Shown here piece after piece: positions 34,176-46,559 of a DNA stretch of 64,000 nucleotides; position 1 is the stretch's first letter; every line of letters begins with the position of its first letter. The DNA is taken from positions 1,488,001 to 1,552,000 of the forward strand of contig JAPEHQ010000001.1 in assembly GCA_027405735.1 (NCBI GenBank). Direction: 5' to 3'. The position numbers and the translations under genes were made by a program. Below the pieces are notes generated by a model that had not been told where the DNA came from, searched no databases, and was given only the letters and a program-made list of their open reading frames with translations. The DNA comes from Mucor racemosus (taxonomy: Eukaryota; Mucoromycota; Mucoromycetes; Mucorales; Mucoraceae).

Positions 34176-35771
34176 GGTAGACTTGCAGATTCTGGCAATT
34201 GCTATTTGCTCAAATGGAGTGTATATTTATGTGGGAGCTGTGTCCATTACAAGAGCAGCAGGGCATCCAATTCAGCATCACCGAAGAGAAATATAAAACA
34301 TGGTGGAGAAATGCATTATTCCAATGAATTTCAAATCAATCACAAGCGTAATAACAGTTAGAGTAGTGTTTATGCAACTGAAGAACAAACAATACTGCCC
34401 GTTCGTTGAAAAAACATTAAATAGTTCCATAAAGTTGACAGGATAACGCCACAAACGTTGAGCGATGCAAGTGTGTGATTTGCAGGAACCGAAAAGTAAA
34501 TAACGCCAACTGGCTTTATAAAAGTTCAAGTGGAAATTGAGTTTTTCATGATTGTTGGGGTGATTGGTATTCATATATAAATAAGCATAGTATCTTGACT
34601 ACAACTATAGTCTTTAACCTCATTTACTTGCTGTTGGGGTTTCGTTATATCAAGAAACATTTTCATGTTATGGAATGTACTTTAAATCATTGAGCAAAGC
34701 TGTATGTCTCATACTGGTGTCTCGGTAAGTTCTGAGCCTGTTCCACATGACAGAACTTTAATAACATTTCCGCAGTCGAGGGGCTCTCATAAATCCAAGT
34801 ATATCTCAATCGAACGGGTACTTATGATATAAACTGTATCTAACGTCTTCGGGATACCGATGGTGTGTTTCTAAAATACACTATGGAATTGAAAGTTTTT
34901 GTGATGAAATTGGCAATATTTTGAATTACTGCGAAAGTCTAACAAAATCTGTACTATAATGGCAAGTGCATTTTACACACGGTCTGTCGTCGTAGTAACT
35001 TATTGAGATAAAATTCAAACTACATTGCTATGAAAGAAATGGAGAGCAATCTTATTTAATAAGCTTTGTATGTACCAAAAATAAAAATAAAAAAACGCAT
35101 TTCTGAAACGACATTTTGAAATGTGTGTATACCGTATTTCATGTTCCATGTAGGAGCCAATACTACAGTTCAAGTGAAAAATCAGTATGTTGTATATTGA
35201 ATCCTGAATATATTTAATAATAGAATAGATTTATATATGTATAACAAGCCGTTAAAAAAGTAAGATTAGATGTCTATCAGAAAATTAAAACCTGCTTTGT
35301 TTGCCACATAATTCGGATACTAAATATTTGGAAGCATGATTATTTCAATCCATTATCAGTACTCAGAAAAACTAAATTTGTGTGGCAACATGACGCAATT
35401 ATAGACGAAGGATTTTTCGCACGTTTTTGGCTTTGGTTTTATCCGTTCTAATTTACCCGTAACCGCTCAAAATAAGATCAACGTGACAGCAAACCAAAGA
35501 ATTTAGCATGTAAATGTATATCTAATTTATCAAGATTGATTGCTTTATCTAGTAGAATCAGATCAGAATCAAAACATTAAAATAAAAATTCCATGTTTCG
35601 CATAAATTCCAAATAAATAATAATGACGAATATGGTGAAAGTGGTTTTAAATCACATTGCGTAGCATTAGTAATTTTTTTTTCAGGTCTATAAATACGTC
35701 AATTCATGACCCCATTTTTAATCTTCTTCTTTCACCAAACAATCTTCAACAGAGAATTTAACTTTTAAAAG
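34176..35771. other. Intergenic region upstream of EGT1
   Basis: 1.6 kb with no supported ORF. A slightly GC-richer patch lies at about 34,700-34,860. The last 100 bp hold the EGT1 TATA box and pyrimidine-rich leader. Confidence 0.5.
35689..35696 (+). promoter_or_regulatory. TATA box of EGT1
   Basis: TATAAATA 83 bp before the ATG at 35,772, followed by a C/T-rich segment (about 35,709-35,735) and an A-rich leader. This is the clearest core promoter in the window and suggests regulated expression. Confidence 0.6.
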
Positions 35772-38442
35772 ATGTCTTATCGTGCTCCTTCTCCTCCCTC
35801 AACGGGGTATAATATCATTGATATTCGTGGTCCTTTATTCGGCAAGAATGATGCTCAAGATGTTGCAGCAATTAGACCTCCTTCGCCGCAACTCTCTGAT
35901 AACTCCGAAGACGCATTCAATAGCTCTGATTTAGTTAATACTATCTTGGAGTCGCTAGATGAACCTGCAAACCACAAGTCCATTCCTACTTACATTTTGT
36001 ACGATAAAAAAGGTTTGCAGTTGTTTGATCAGATCACTCAATTGGATGATGAATATTATTTAACTGGTGCTGAGCTGGATATTTTGATCCGAAAATCAGA
36101 GGAAATGGTTGATCGTCTTGAAGATGGGAGCGTTATTTTTGAATTGGGCGCTGGGTATGTTGATTATATACCCGTATTTGTTTGAAAATGTTACTAACAG
36201 CACCTTACAATATAGTGCTCTTCGTAAGACGCAAGTCATTTTGAGAGCCATTGAGAAAAAGAAGGTCCATGTGACATATTATGCATTAGATCTTGATCAA
36301 CACGAATTAGACAAATCATTAGCTTCATTAGGCGAATTTCAATATGTTCAACTGTATGGTCTCCTGGGTACTTATGATCAGGGCATTCCATGGATCAGCA
36401 AGAACTTTACAAATAGAAACATCCAGAAAAACTTCCTTTGGATGGGTAGCTCTATTGGTAATCAAAATCGTCTTGAATCTGCCATGTTTCTTCGTAAACT
36501 GCAACGTATATGTATGGAACCTGGAGATCTTTTTGTTATAGGCTTTGATAAAAGAAACGATCCTGCAAAGGTTGAACTAGCTTATGATGATTCTCATGGT
36601 GTCACTCGCGAGTTTATTATGAATGGCCTTGACCATGTAAATCATATTATGGGTAAAGATAATTTCATCAATAGAAATGATTTCGATTATCATTCTGTCT
36701 ATCAAGAAAAGCAAGGTCGCCATCTTTCACACTACCGCGCATTAAAAGATCTGGTCATTCAATACAAAACATCTCAGAAAGAGTATTCGATCAAGATTGC
36801 AAAAGATGAATTGATTCATGTCGAACACTCTTACAAATATTCTTTGGATGAAATTGAAAGAATTTTAACTGCTGCTGATCTTAATATGGTCAATTACTGG
36901 TCTGATTCTAAGCATCAATATCGTTTGGTTTTGGCAGAAAATCGTCCATTCATGTTTGAAAGAAATTTAAAGCAAATTCATCAGCTCTTGTTTCCACCCA
37001 AGGAGATATTTGATCAAGAGCCTATTAATTGCCATCATTGTAATGAAGGTCAGTTCGACTTGACTAAAGCCATCGAAAACGATGAATCGGAACCATTTGA
37101 TTACGCATTAAACAAGACCTGGCCTATTGAAACCCTTCCTTCTTTGCATGAGTGGCAAGAACTTTGGAAATCATGGGATGTGGTAACGCAACATATGTTG
37201 AACCATCGTACAATGCTATTTGAGCGCCCAATTGCTTTGCGTCACCCTTTTATCTTTTACCTTGGACACATTCCTGCTTTCTTGGATATTCAACTCTCTC
37301 GTCATTTGGTTGATAAGGAGCTTGGTCCTACAGGTCTAACTGAACCTGCATCTTATGCTGATATATTTGAACGTGGCATTGACCCTGATATGGATGATCC
37401 TACTCAATGCCATCCTCATTCTGAAGTTCCCACTGAAGAAGGTGAATGGCCATCCGTTGATTCCATTCTTGCATATCAAAAGAAAATTCGTCAACGTTTG
37501 CATCGCCTCTTGGTTTTTTGGGAATCTGAAGCATTCAGAACTCAATCTTCTAATTGGATCGATACAAGACAACGTCAAGCTCGTATCGTTTGGATGTGTT
37601 TCGAACATGAGGCCATGCATTTAGAGACTTTATTGTACATGTTGGTTCAAAGTCCTAATGTATTACCTCCTAAAGGTGTCGCCCTTCCATCTTGGAAATT
37701 ATTAATGCGCTATAATGAACTCCCTTCTTTGAAACCTTTGACTGAATCTCCCTTGATTAAATTACCTGGTGGCACTATTTCGTTGGGTCATGATGATCAT
37801 GAATCTACCGACAATAGTAGCAAAACTCACGAATTTGGTTGGGACAATGAGAGTCCCAAACGTCAGGTGTCTATTACCTCATTTGAAATACAAACAAGAC
37901 CAGTTACTAATGGTGAATACTTTCAATTCCTTCAAGAAACTCATTCTGGTTTGATTCCTGCCTCCTGGTTGAAGCAAGATAATCAAATATTTGTCAAGAC
38001 CGTCTTTGGCCCTTGTCCTCTTGTATACGCTCAAAACTGGCCAGTACAGACATCTTACAATGAAGCAAATGCTTATGCTCAGCATAGAGGTGGTCGTATT
38101 CCTTCTGAGGCTGAGATTGTACATTTCCGGGACTCTGTTACTACTGAAAAATGGGCCAACATTGGTTTTGAGAACTGGTCTCCTACTGAAGTGAGTAATA
38201 AAAAAGTTCATTCATTAGGTGATGTATGGGAGTGGACAAGTACACTTTGGGATACTCATGAAGGCTTTGAGACATCACAAATATATCCTGGTTATTCAGC
38301 TGACTTTTTCGATGGCAAGCATCATGTTTTATTGGGTGGAAGTTGGGCTACACACCCTCGTATTGCAGAACGTAGATCATTCAGAAATTGGTATCAAACT
38401 GGATACCCTTACGTCTTTAGTGGTTTCAGACTGTGCCATTAA
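35772..38442 (+). CDS. EGT1: Ergothioneine biosynthesis protein Egt1 (EgtD-EgtB fusion)
   Basis: Exons 35,772-36,154 and 36,216-38,442; 869 aa. N-terminal EgtD-like SAM-dependent methyltransferase (about 65-390): YDKKGLQLFDQITQLDDEYY, the SAM-binding ELGAGALRKT (formed across the splice junction), YYALDLDQHEL and FLWMGSSIGN. It trimethylates histidine to hercynine. Then a DinB-like domain with the iron-ligand motif HEAMHLE (HX3HXE, about 592-598), and a C-terminal formylglycine-enzyme/sulfatase-modifying fold ending LGGSWATHPRIAERRSFRNW...FSGFRLCH. That half joins cysteine to hercynine by oxidative C-S bond formation. Both halves look intact and length matches fungal Egt1. A separate PLP lyase (Egt2) would finish the pathway and is not in the window. 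The product is a thiol antioxidant. Confidence 0.96.
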
Positions 38443-41293
38443 ACAATGACGTTGTATCATTACTTTATACATTATTATTGATGACATATAACGAATAAAT
38501 AAAATAAACGTTTAGTGTTTGACAATGAAAAATTATAAAATCAAGGGCGTTGACACCCGTGAAATTACTATATATAAACTTTGTGAATATCGATTAATTG
38601 TGACATGAGAATATCTCATTTTATCTTTCAACTGATTTTTTTTTTACTGTATTGGCTTTAGACGTAGATCTCTCTAGTTATGAGGTGAATTGCGTTTCAA
38701 CCAACGTATAATTGTTCATTTTGCCTTACTGTTGTGCGTAGTTTATGATTATCCATCAGGGGTTGCTCAGATTATTCAAGGGTACCGCTAAAAATGATTA
38801 AAATGAATATCATGCATATGATGCTACTGAAAAACTTCCATAATTTTCAATCGCAAATTTCTGGACCCTACTATTGAAGGATTGTTTAGTTTACATTGTG
38901 AAATGAACTAGACAGTTAAAGCATGCCAAAACTCTATTCAACGTGATTATATCAAGCCCGTATTTTTTGTTTTGTATTTGATCTTCATAAATCAATGAAT
39001 TTATATAATTGTCTACTCTATTAGTAACTATATTTCGATTCATCGCTACCACTGTTTTCGTTTAATTCACCTACAGTATTTCTTATTGAATTGCTAATGT
39101 TTTCCTAAGCAACCTTTTCGAGTGTAATGTGATTTGCCTTCAATACGAGCATCTTTCAATTATTAGTTCATATATGAATTTCTAAAAAAATTCTATTTCA
39201 GCATCTTTAAATCTAATCATTGTCTTCTATTTGTTATAATATATTCCGTAAACTCCAGTAAAGCATTTTCAAATGTCATACAAACCATTGTTATCAGGTG
39301 TCTATGAGAGACCATAAATGGATTATAATATCTGTCTAAATTATGCCTGATACTAACACAGGGCCATTATTTTCAAGTAATCAGACTGAGAATCAAGTAT
39401 TTTACTTGCAAACACCCCCCCTATTTGTATCGATTCTAATTAACCAAATGACACATGAGTAGTTTGTTTATTTGCTTTCGAAATCATTCGATTATGCTTA
39501 ATTTGTATGCTTGTTAAAGATGTACAGTATATGAATATAATTACCCCTGAGCGACGTTTAAAATCGCTGCATTATTAATATTATTATCGTGACAGAGGAA
39601 GTCTACACTTTTTATTGTTTAACGGATTTTTCCAAGCTTTATTTGATAGCTATTTATGTTTTATGCTAATAAAAGTTATTAGTGATACATAAGGACAAGC
39701 CTCGTATTTTTTATTTGTGAAAAAAATGCTCGAAGATACCGAAATTAGGTTCGTTTAATAAAGTATATAGTCAAAATGTCTGAGAAGGCAATATATAAGA
39801 AAATGAATAACAATGCCGCATATCAATTATTATTACATATTCCAATAGAAGAATCCAATGATTATAAATACTAAGTTTCGAAATAAATCAATATTTACTT
39901 CCAGAATAAGTCATGTCTATATAGCTGCTCTCGAACTTCTTAAAATGAATCCAGGATACACACTGAATTAACATATGTGTATCCATATAGCAACAGTAAA
40001 ATTCACACAAATCGGTATTACTCTTCAAAAAGGACATGCAACAGGCCATATGACTATGCATCATATTGTTTACGTTTTTGTGGAACGCTAATAATTTCAA
40101 TATGCATGCTTCAATACACGATTCTATATGAATGACAATGATAACATTATTTATAAAATGAAAAAATTCTGACAAATATGGATATAAATCAATAAATATT
40201 TATAAATATTAGATATATTTTTGTGAGCTTACAAAAAAGAGTTAATACTTGTAAACCTGTATCAGATAATTTCACCATGTACGAGCCAGTCATACATACA
40301 TACATACATATGATATCAAAGTAGAATCATTGACATCAACATTAACGAAAATCTCCCACAAGAACAGCATGTAGAAATAGCGTAAAGTTCTACATACACG
40401 CCAATTCAGTTTACACAAACCTATTTTATAAGTGTAATCGGCTTGGCGAGTAGTGTGGTAGTTATTCAAGAAGCTAGAGTATAGTATATCAAGGCGGAAA
40501 ATGATGCTATTAATATGTCACATGCTCTTAAAAGTGTTACACTCTCTGCTTTTTCATAAATGTGCACGTACCCCCTTCTTTTTTATATTATTTACACACT
40601 TAATTGTACGATTGTTATTCGCTCTATTGGTTCATAGTATTGTTGTATCATGGTGTACCTATGAATTATAAAAAGAAAAGCGAATGCAAGATCTTGTTAC
40701 TGCCTGTTTTTATATTGCAATATTTCGATCCGCCATTTATTGAAGGAATAAACACATTTGATATTATAGTTTAATAAATGTGCATTATTATAGTCTTAAC
40801 CAATGCATGATTGTGATGGCGTAGGCATACAGTACCTTTTATTTCTGTGCAGACATGAATTTGCAATTGATTGAAGAAATGATCTACCAGACGATAAAAA
40901 ATGATTTTAATCATGTTATTTTAGCATGGATGAACCACACACGAATAAATTTATACCAACTTTGGAGCAAGCAATGAAATATGATGTATTTACTGCCAAC
41001 ACCAGTAGTATTCAAGTAAATCACACATCGAAATAGCAATCTGGTACCTTTTTTTATATACATCTGTTGTTTATCAAGGTTTAGACTCAGCAGACAGTCA
41101 GGTCAAAAAGCCATGGTTACATCTACTTTTGTTCTCTTACTTTGCCTTCTTTTAGTTCTTATTTATCCCCTTTTCTCTTCCTTTTTCTTTTTTCGTTTTT
41201 ACCCCATTTATTTTATACCCTTTTTGCTTTCATACCCACTCACTTTTTTTCTTTTTCTATCCCAAATCACACAAAATAAACAAATAAACAAAT
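38443..41293. other. Gene-poor 2.85-kb intergenic region
   Basis: No supported gene. EGT1 AATAAA signals lie at about 38,494-38,510, a short (CATA)n run at about 40,295-40,312, and a long C/T-rich promoter-like tract at 41,116-41,270 just before the Zn2Cys6 gene. None of families A-E was recognised here, so this region looks free of the repeats that fill the two islands. Confidence 0.5.
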
Positions 41294-44200
41294 ATGCCGC
41301 CCAAAGACAGCAAGGAGAAATCTCAGCAGCAACAGTCATTACAAGAAGAACAAGCAGTTACGGATGAAAACAAAAGTAAAAAACCTATTGGAGCACCTAA
41401 AAGACAAAAGATTGTAAAGGCCTGTAAAGATTGTCGACGAAGAAAGGTTTGTTTGATAAATTGAATTTAAAGGGTTGTGATAGTAATTAGATTAAACATA
41501 GGTCAAATGTGACGGTGCAATGCCTTGTGGTACATGTCGAAGATCATCGATACAATGTATATTTGAATCAACATCGCCAAAGAGAGGAGCAACAAAGCAT
41601 TACATTGAATCATTGGAGAATCGAATTCATGTGATTGAAAGAGCGCTAAATTCGTTAGGTGGTCCTACAATGCAAATAGTGGAAGAGGCTGTGCGTAGGC
41701 AACAATTAGTTGATGAAAATGGAGTACAAGAAGGACAACAAGGTAAATTCGAACGTTATACATAGAAATTGAAACCTATTTTTAACAACACATCAGTTAT
41801 TGTACCAGAAGATCGATTCATTTTGAACGATTTAGGTAGTCCTGGTTATATGGCAGATATTCAATCTTCAATGATTTATAATCATTTACAACAACATGAT
41901 TCTCAATCATCAAATTCATCGCCCTCTCCAAAAAGTATACATAGTTTATCGTCATCAAGAGAAGAGTTGGAAATTGAGCATTATTTGAATCAAATTCAAC
42001 CTTATTTTCCCATATTTGTACCAAATTATTTGAATCATCAATATCATCAACATGAATTACCAAGAATATTAATTTATGCAATATGTGCACTTGGATCACA
42101 TTTTCAGCAGAATGGTGAAGAAGAAAACTACTACCAAAAAGCGATGATTTTACTGGATGAAGCTATCGGTAGACCTACAATTGCAATTGTTCAAACATTG
42201 CTTTTGCTGATCAAATATATCGAATGCAAAAACAATTCCTTCTTTTTTGAAAAGATCAAAAGCCTCATGCTAAGGACTATCGAAATGTGCAAGATACTAA
42301 AGTTGCATCAGCAACTTGTGATCAATAACAATAGTCCCGATCCTGATGCTGAGACCAAAAGAAGAACATTTTGTATGGTCTTCTACTATAACACCCTTAT
42401 ATGGTAAATAAAAACACACTGCTGAAAAAGGAAATTCTTATTAATTTTGATACAAAATAGCGTTGAACAGGGCATTGAATCGAATTTACACATACCTTCA
42501 CTAGATTCTATATTACCTTCGATAGAAGAGTCTAACTTTATCGAATGTTCAAGATTTATGGTTTCATTTTCATTTACACTATCGCAAATTCATCAACATA
42601 TAAATCGTGTAACATCTAGGCAAAATCTACAAAATGATAGACGAAGTGAAAATCAAATAACAGAAGAAAATATGGCATTATTGCATTTACAAGTAATGAT
42701 TGAAAATGATTTAATTCATTTACCAACACATTTAAACTACAACAATACATGTAAATTACAACAATATCCATTTCCAGCAGCTGAAGAAGAAAATAACTGT
42801 ATTAATGTATCACCCATGACAAGACTTCTCCACATGTTGTATCACTTGAATGTAATACTATTACACTTACATTATTTCATGTATCCGTTGCCACAGGGCA
42901 CAAATCTGGAAACAACAAATTATCCACACAGACAAATGTGTATTTCAAGTGCTTCAATCATGACAAGATTAGTCGAAGGTCTATTATTAGATCAAAATCA
43001 ATCTTTCAGATATGCCCCTGGTGGTTTGCAATTTGTAATTCATTGCATTACATCTGCACGTACTGTACTTCATACTGAAACATTACTAGTAAAAGACATA
43101 AAATCTGGTAAAACTTATTTCGATGAATATCAAAGATGCTCTCAATTAGTTCAGCAATTTTCATCCATCTCACCGTCAAATGAACTACGCCTACTAGATT
43201 TTGAAAATGCTTCCTCAACATCTCCTTCTCCCATACTAACTTCTTCCTCATTTACTACTGCTACTACTTCTCCTCCGACTGGTTTATTTGCTACTGTAGA
43301 TAATACTCCAATTACAACAAAACAACGTAGAAACACAATTTCTGATAGACCTTTTCCCCAGAGAAATCCTTCTTATCCGGTTGTGGTACCCCAATCGTTA
43401 TTGCAATCTTCGAGCACTGATGTAAATCAATTTTCTATACATCATCAGCCATTACATAATATACATGCAACTCCACTCCATATCCATCCAACGCCTATGC
43501 ATGCAGCTACTATACCTCCTATGACTGGTAGAACATTAAGGGGTTCGACTCAATCATGTCAAGATTTGCGATCAATGAATAGATTGCATAAATCAATCAC
43601 ATCTCCACAACAACAACAATTTAATACTTCTTTTACTCAACATCGCAAACCTGTATCTTCCATTATATCATCTAGTACAGTGAGCACTGCACCAGGGCCA
43701 TACCGTAATTTCGGTAGTGGTAACAATAATGGAAGTGTAATAGGTGGTGGTGGAAATAATACCAATAGTCGCAATGTATCACCTAGTTTGCCATATGGAA
43801 AACCAAATTATCATCTTAGTAATACAAATGATGCATTAATTCCTATTGTTCCACCTCACCCATCCCAATCTGCTGGTTTCCCTAGACAACAACAACAACA
43901 ACAACAAGCACAATCAGGAAAAATAAGAAGAATTAAAAAGAGTGTATCTCATCATGGATTATCTAATACATATCAACGTCAACAACAAATGCAACAGCAA
44001 CAGCAGCAGCAGCAACAACAACAACAATATCAATTATATCAACAACAACAACAACAGCAGCAGCAGCAGCAGCAGCAACAACAACAACAACAACAACAAC
44101 AACAGCAACAGCAACAGCAACAGCAATATCAATTCCAACAACAATTTAGTCAGCTATTTTATACCCCATCTCCACAACCTCAATCTCAATTATCGCAGCA

Positions 44201-44387
44201 GCAGCAGCAGCAGCAACAACAGCTTCATAGGCCATATCAACCTAGTTATGACGATGATATGAAATTAACTTCAGACGTTGTTGATGATTTTTCTATGAAT
44301 GTTGATTTAAATTTTCTTAGTACATATTCCTTAGCAACTAATGATGATCATCTTGGATCAAGATCTGAAGGTCATCAATTATTATAA
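41294..44387 (+). CDS. Zn(II)2Cys6 transcription factor with fungal-specific regulatory domain and poly-Gln tail
   Basis: Exons 41,294-41,446, 41,502-41,742, 41,809-42,403 and 42,461-44,387; 971 aa. The zinc cluster at residues 44-70 has perfect C-X2-C-X6-C-X5-C-X2-C-X6-C spacing (ACKDCRRRKVKC, PCGTC, IQC), with intron 1 falling between the third and fourth basic residues. A short coiled coil follows (YIESLENRIHVIERALNSL), then a fungal_trans-type middle region (IEHYLNQIQPYFPIFVPNYL, LIYAICALGSHF, KRRTFCMVFYY). The last ~350 residues are low complexity, with several glutamine runs from mixed CAA/CAG codons. It binds DNA, probably as a dimer, and regulates transcription; targets are unknown. 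Intron 2 (41,743-41,808) removes an apparent in-frame TAG. Confidence 0.9.
43980..44226 (+). repeat. CAA/CAG repeat encoding poly-glutamine
   Basis: Three main glutamine runs separated by YQLY-, YQFQ- and proline-containing spacers, written in mixed CAA and CAG codons. Mixed codons slow slippage, but the longest run (about 44,041-44,125) may still vary in length among strains. Confidence 0.9.
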
Positions 44388-44432
44388 ATATAAATCATTT
44401 TTCTTTTTTTATTAATATTATGTAATCAAGTA

Positions 44433-44972
44433 TTACAAATTATTTGGAGGTTGATATTGATGATATTGAATTGGTGGTCTATTACGAGTTTTCAAAATTG
44501 ACACTAAATCATCCAAAACCTTTCCTTTTTCACCAGCTTGTTTTGGCTGCGACGATCTTTTTTGTTCTGTTTGTTGTTGTTGAGATTCTGATGTTGTTGA
44601 TTTTTTAGTGCTTGGTGATGATGATGGCAAAGATGGTGCAGCATAATCTAATTTTATTGCTTTTCTCTGATTATTACCATTTTCATGTTCTAATTGTGCA
44701 ATTTTTCTTTTCAGCTGTTCATTTTCATTTTCTAATTGCTCCATACGTGCAGGCCAATCTGCCATTTGATTTACTTTGGCTTCTAATTCCTTTACATAGA
44801 GTTCTTTTCTTTGTCTAAAAGCTCTTTGTGCAGCTCTATTTTGTTCGGCCCTTCTGCTTTCTATCACTGTTTTTTTCGTAGGCGAAGGTGAACGTGAACG
44901 ACTGTTAGATTGTCTAATATTATCGCCTTGCTTAGCCGATGCTGATATTGATGATGGACTTGAACTTGACAT
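44433..44972 (-). CDS. Fungal bZIP transcription factor (Yap/AP-1-like basic region)
   Basis: Single exon, ATG at 44,972, 179 aa. The basic region at residues 38-57 reads ESRRAEQNRAAQRAFRQRKE; the NxxAQxxFR signature is that of fungal Yap/Pap1-type bZIPs. A heptad-rich coiled coil follows (about 58-98: LEAKVNQM, LENENEQLKRKIAQLEHEN). N- and C-terminal parts are Ser/Pro/Gln-rich. There is no cysteine-rich domain as in Yap1, so redox control of that type is not expected. The reading frame stays open upstream to 45,071, but that part translates a T-rich leader and is probably 5' UTR. It is convergent with the Zn2Cys6 gene, with only 45 bp between stops. Confidence 0.88.
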   Translation of the reverse strand: MSSSSPSSISASAKQGDNIRQSNSRSRSPSPTKKTVIESRRAEQNRAAQRAFRQRKELYVKELEAKVNQMADWPARMEQLENENEQLKRKIAQLEHENGNNQRKAIKLDYAAPSLPSSSPSTKKSTTSESQQQQTEQKRSSQPKQAGEKGKVLDDLVSILKTRNRPPIQYHQYQPPNNL

Positions 44973-45115
44973 TTTTAAATTAAAATAAGGATAGAAAAGA
45001 GAAAGGAAAGAAAAGAGGAATAGAACTAAAAAAAGCTTGTATACAAAACGCCTTTTTTTTTCAGTTCTCACGAGACAAATAACTTATAATTACGTAATGA
45101 ATAATTTTTTATCTA

Positions 45116-45549
45116 CAGTCGTGATTCAATTTTGTGGAATCGTTAGGAGAGGTTTTCCACTAAATCGAATAAATCATTTTCCATAATATTAGGTCAAAAA
45201 ATAAAAATAAAAAGGTATTGCTAGTTTATAGTATTAAATAATACTGTTAATAAAGGTTTTTCACATTCGAGCAACTGAATTAAACAGAGGATAGCAAAAA
45301 AACTGAGGTAAATTAGGCACGTGATTTGGTTACTCTCCATATTTCTTCTAATTTCATGGCTACCAGATCAAACGATTACTGGCTAAATTCAGTTTTATCC
45401 AATGAAGAAACGAAATTGTCCACTATCCACTGAATCGATTCAGTGGATTTAGGCAGTAAAATTACGAAAAAAAAAAAACGAGAGATTTCAAAGTGTCCCT
45501 TAAATCGAAAATCCTTTATTTTTGAGGCCACTAAATCGAATCATGACTG
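45116..45549 (+). mobile_element. pogo/Tc1-like MITE, 434 bp, with TA target duplication
   Basis: Terminal inverted repeats of about 22 bp: the left begins CAGTCGTGATTCAATTTTG, the complement of the right begins CAGTCATGATTCGATTTAG. Both ends abut TA (45,114-45,115 and 45,550-45,551). TA duplication with CAGTxxTGATT ends is characteristic of the Tc1/mariner-pogo group. The motif CCACTRAATCGA recurs inside, and a perfect 22-bp palindrome centred on ATCGAT lies at 45,426-45,447. No ORF for a transposase. It sits 140 bp upstream of the bZIP start and may affect its promoter. Confidence 0.82.
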
Positions 45550-45551
45550 TA

Positions 45552-46559
45552 CAGTGTTTTGCAGTAGAAAGTTTTGATCATTGGTAGAAATGTTTGACGA
45601 TCAATATTCACATCGTCAATTTTTTTTTTCTTATTTATGATACTCTTCAGCTGGTCTACTTTTTTTTTTAGTTTCTCGTTTTTGTAATACATCGTCTTCA
45701 ACCATCATTGATTACTAATTAATGGTCAAAGATATAACCAGAGCAGACAATATGTATATTCTTTTGCCAGAAATACACCGAGTCTAATCTGGAAAAGCTT
45801 TTGAAAAGGATGGAAAATTTTGAAGATGTCGACATTTGTTACAACAAGAATCTACTATAGCCTATCTTACTTTGTAACAAAGAAATAGATTTCGAACCTT
45901 TGAAATATAAGAGGTATAACATTAGCTCTCTTTTGACAGACAATACTTGATATAATAAATATAAACTTTAATATAACATGCATTTACTGGTACTAATAAC
46001 AGTTTGTAATGCAACTCATTAATTAGCAAGGTTGTCTACTATTTGCTTCTTTGTTTGCAGCTAGGACGACAGTTGAATAATTTTAAATCTTCAGGATTAT
46101 GCAATAGCTGATCCCTATCAAAGACTTTGAATTCTTTTTCATAAAAAGATAGACCTATGATGATCTTCTGTAGATTGAGATAATCTTTATATATGTACAA
46201 AATTGTTTGTCAATTTTTACCTTGAGTGCTTCCATTGAAGTTATCTAACTCTGAAAGAATGTTATTATCATTAAAGTCTCGTTTGTGAAAACCTTGTTTC
46301 ACACTAGTAGATGAGTATTTGTATGGCACAAAAGGTTTTTTTTAAGTAACATCTTATCATTAGTTTGTAACAATATCTTTATTTCTTTCTCTCAAATCAA
46401 ACAAAATGACTATACATTTCTGTCGTGCTCATTTGGCAAATCCAAATTAAAATTTTCAAGCTGTCAGGACCATAAGGGGGCCAATAGTATTTAAATCATG
46501 AGAGTAAAAAAACCGACTATAGGTAAGATATCATTGTTACCAAACTGTTTTTTTGACTG
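45552..46559. other. Gene-free region between MITE and repeat A5
   Basis: AT-rich kilobase, no supported ORF and no match noticed to the other repeat families in this window. Confidence 0.4.

Noticed and set aside
41763..41765. Apparent in-frame TAG splitting the Zn2Cys6 protein between DNA-binding and regulatory domains
   Set aside because: A 66-bp intron (41,743-41,808, AAG|GTAAAT ... TACCAG) removes it with correct phase and joins the two reading frames.
44973..45071. N-terminal extension of the bZIP protein that would add a hydrophobic, membrane-like segment
   Set aside because: The frame is open, but this stretch is a T-rich leader just before a good ATG; fungal bZIPs of this type start close to the basic region.
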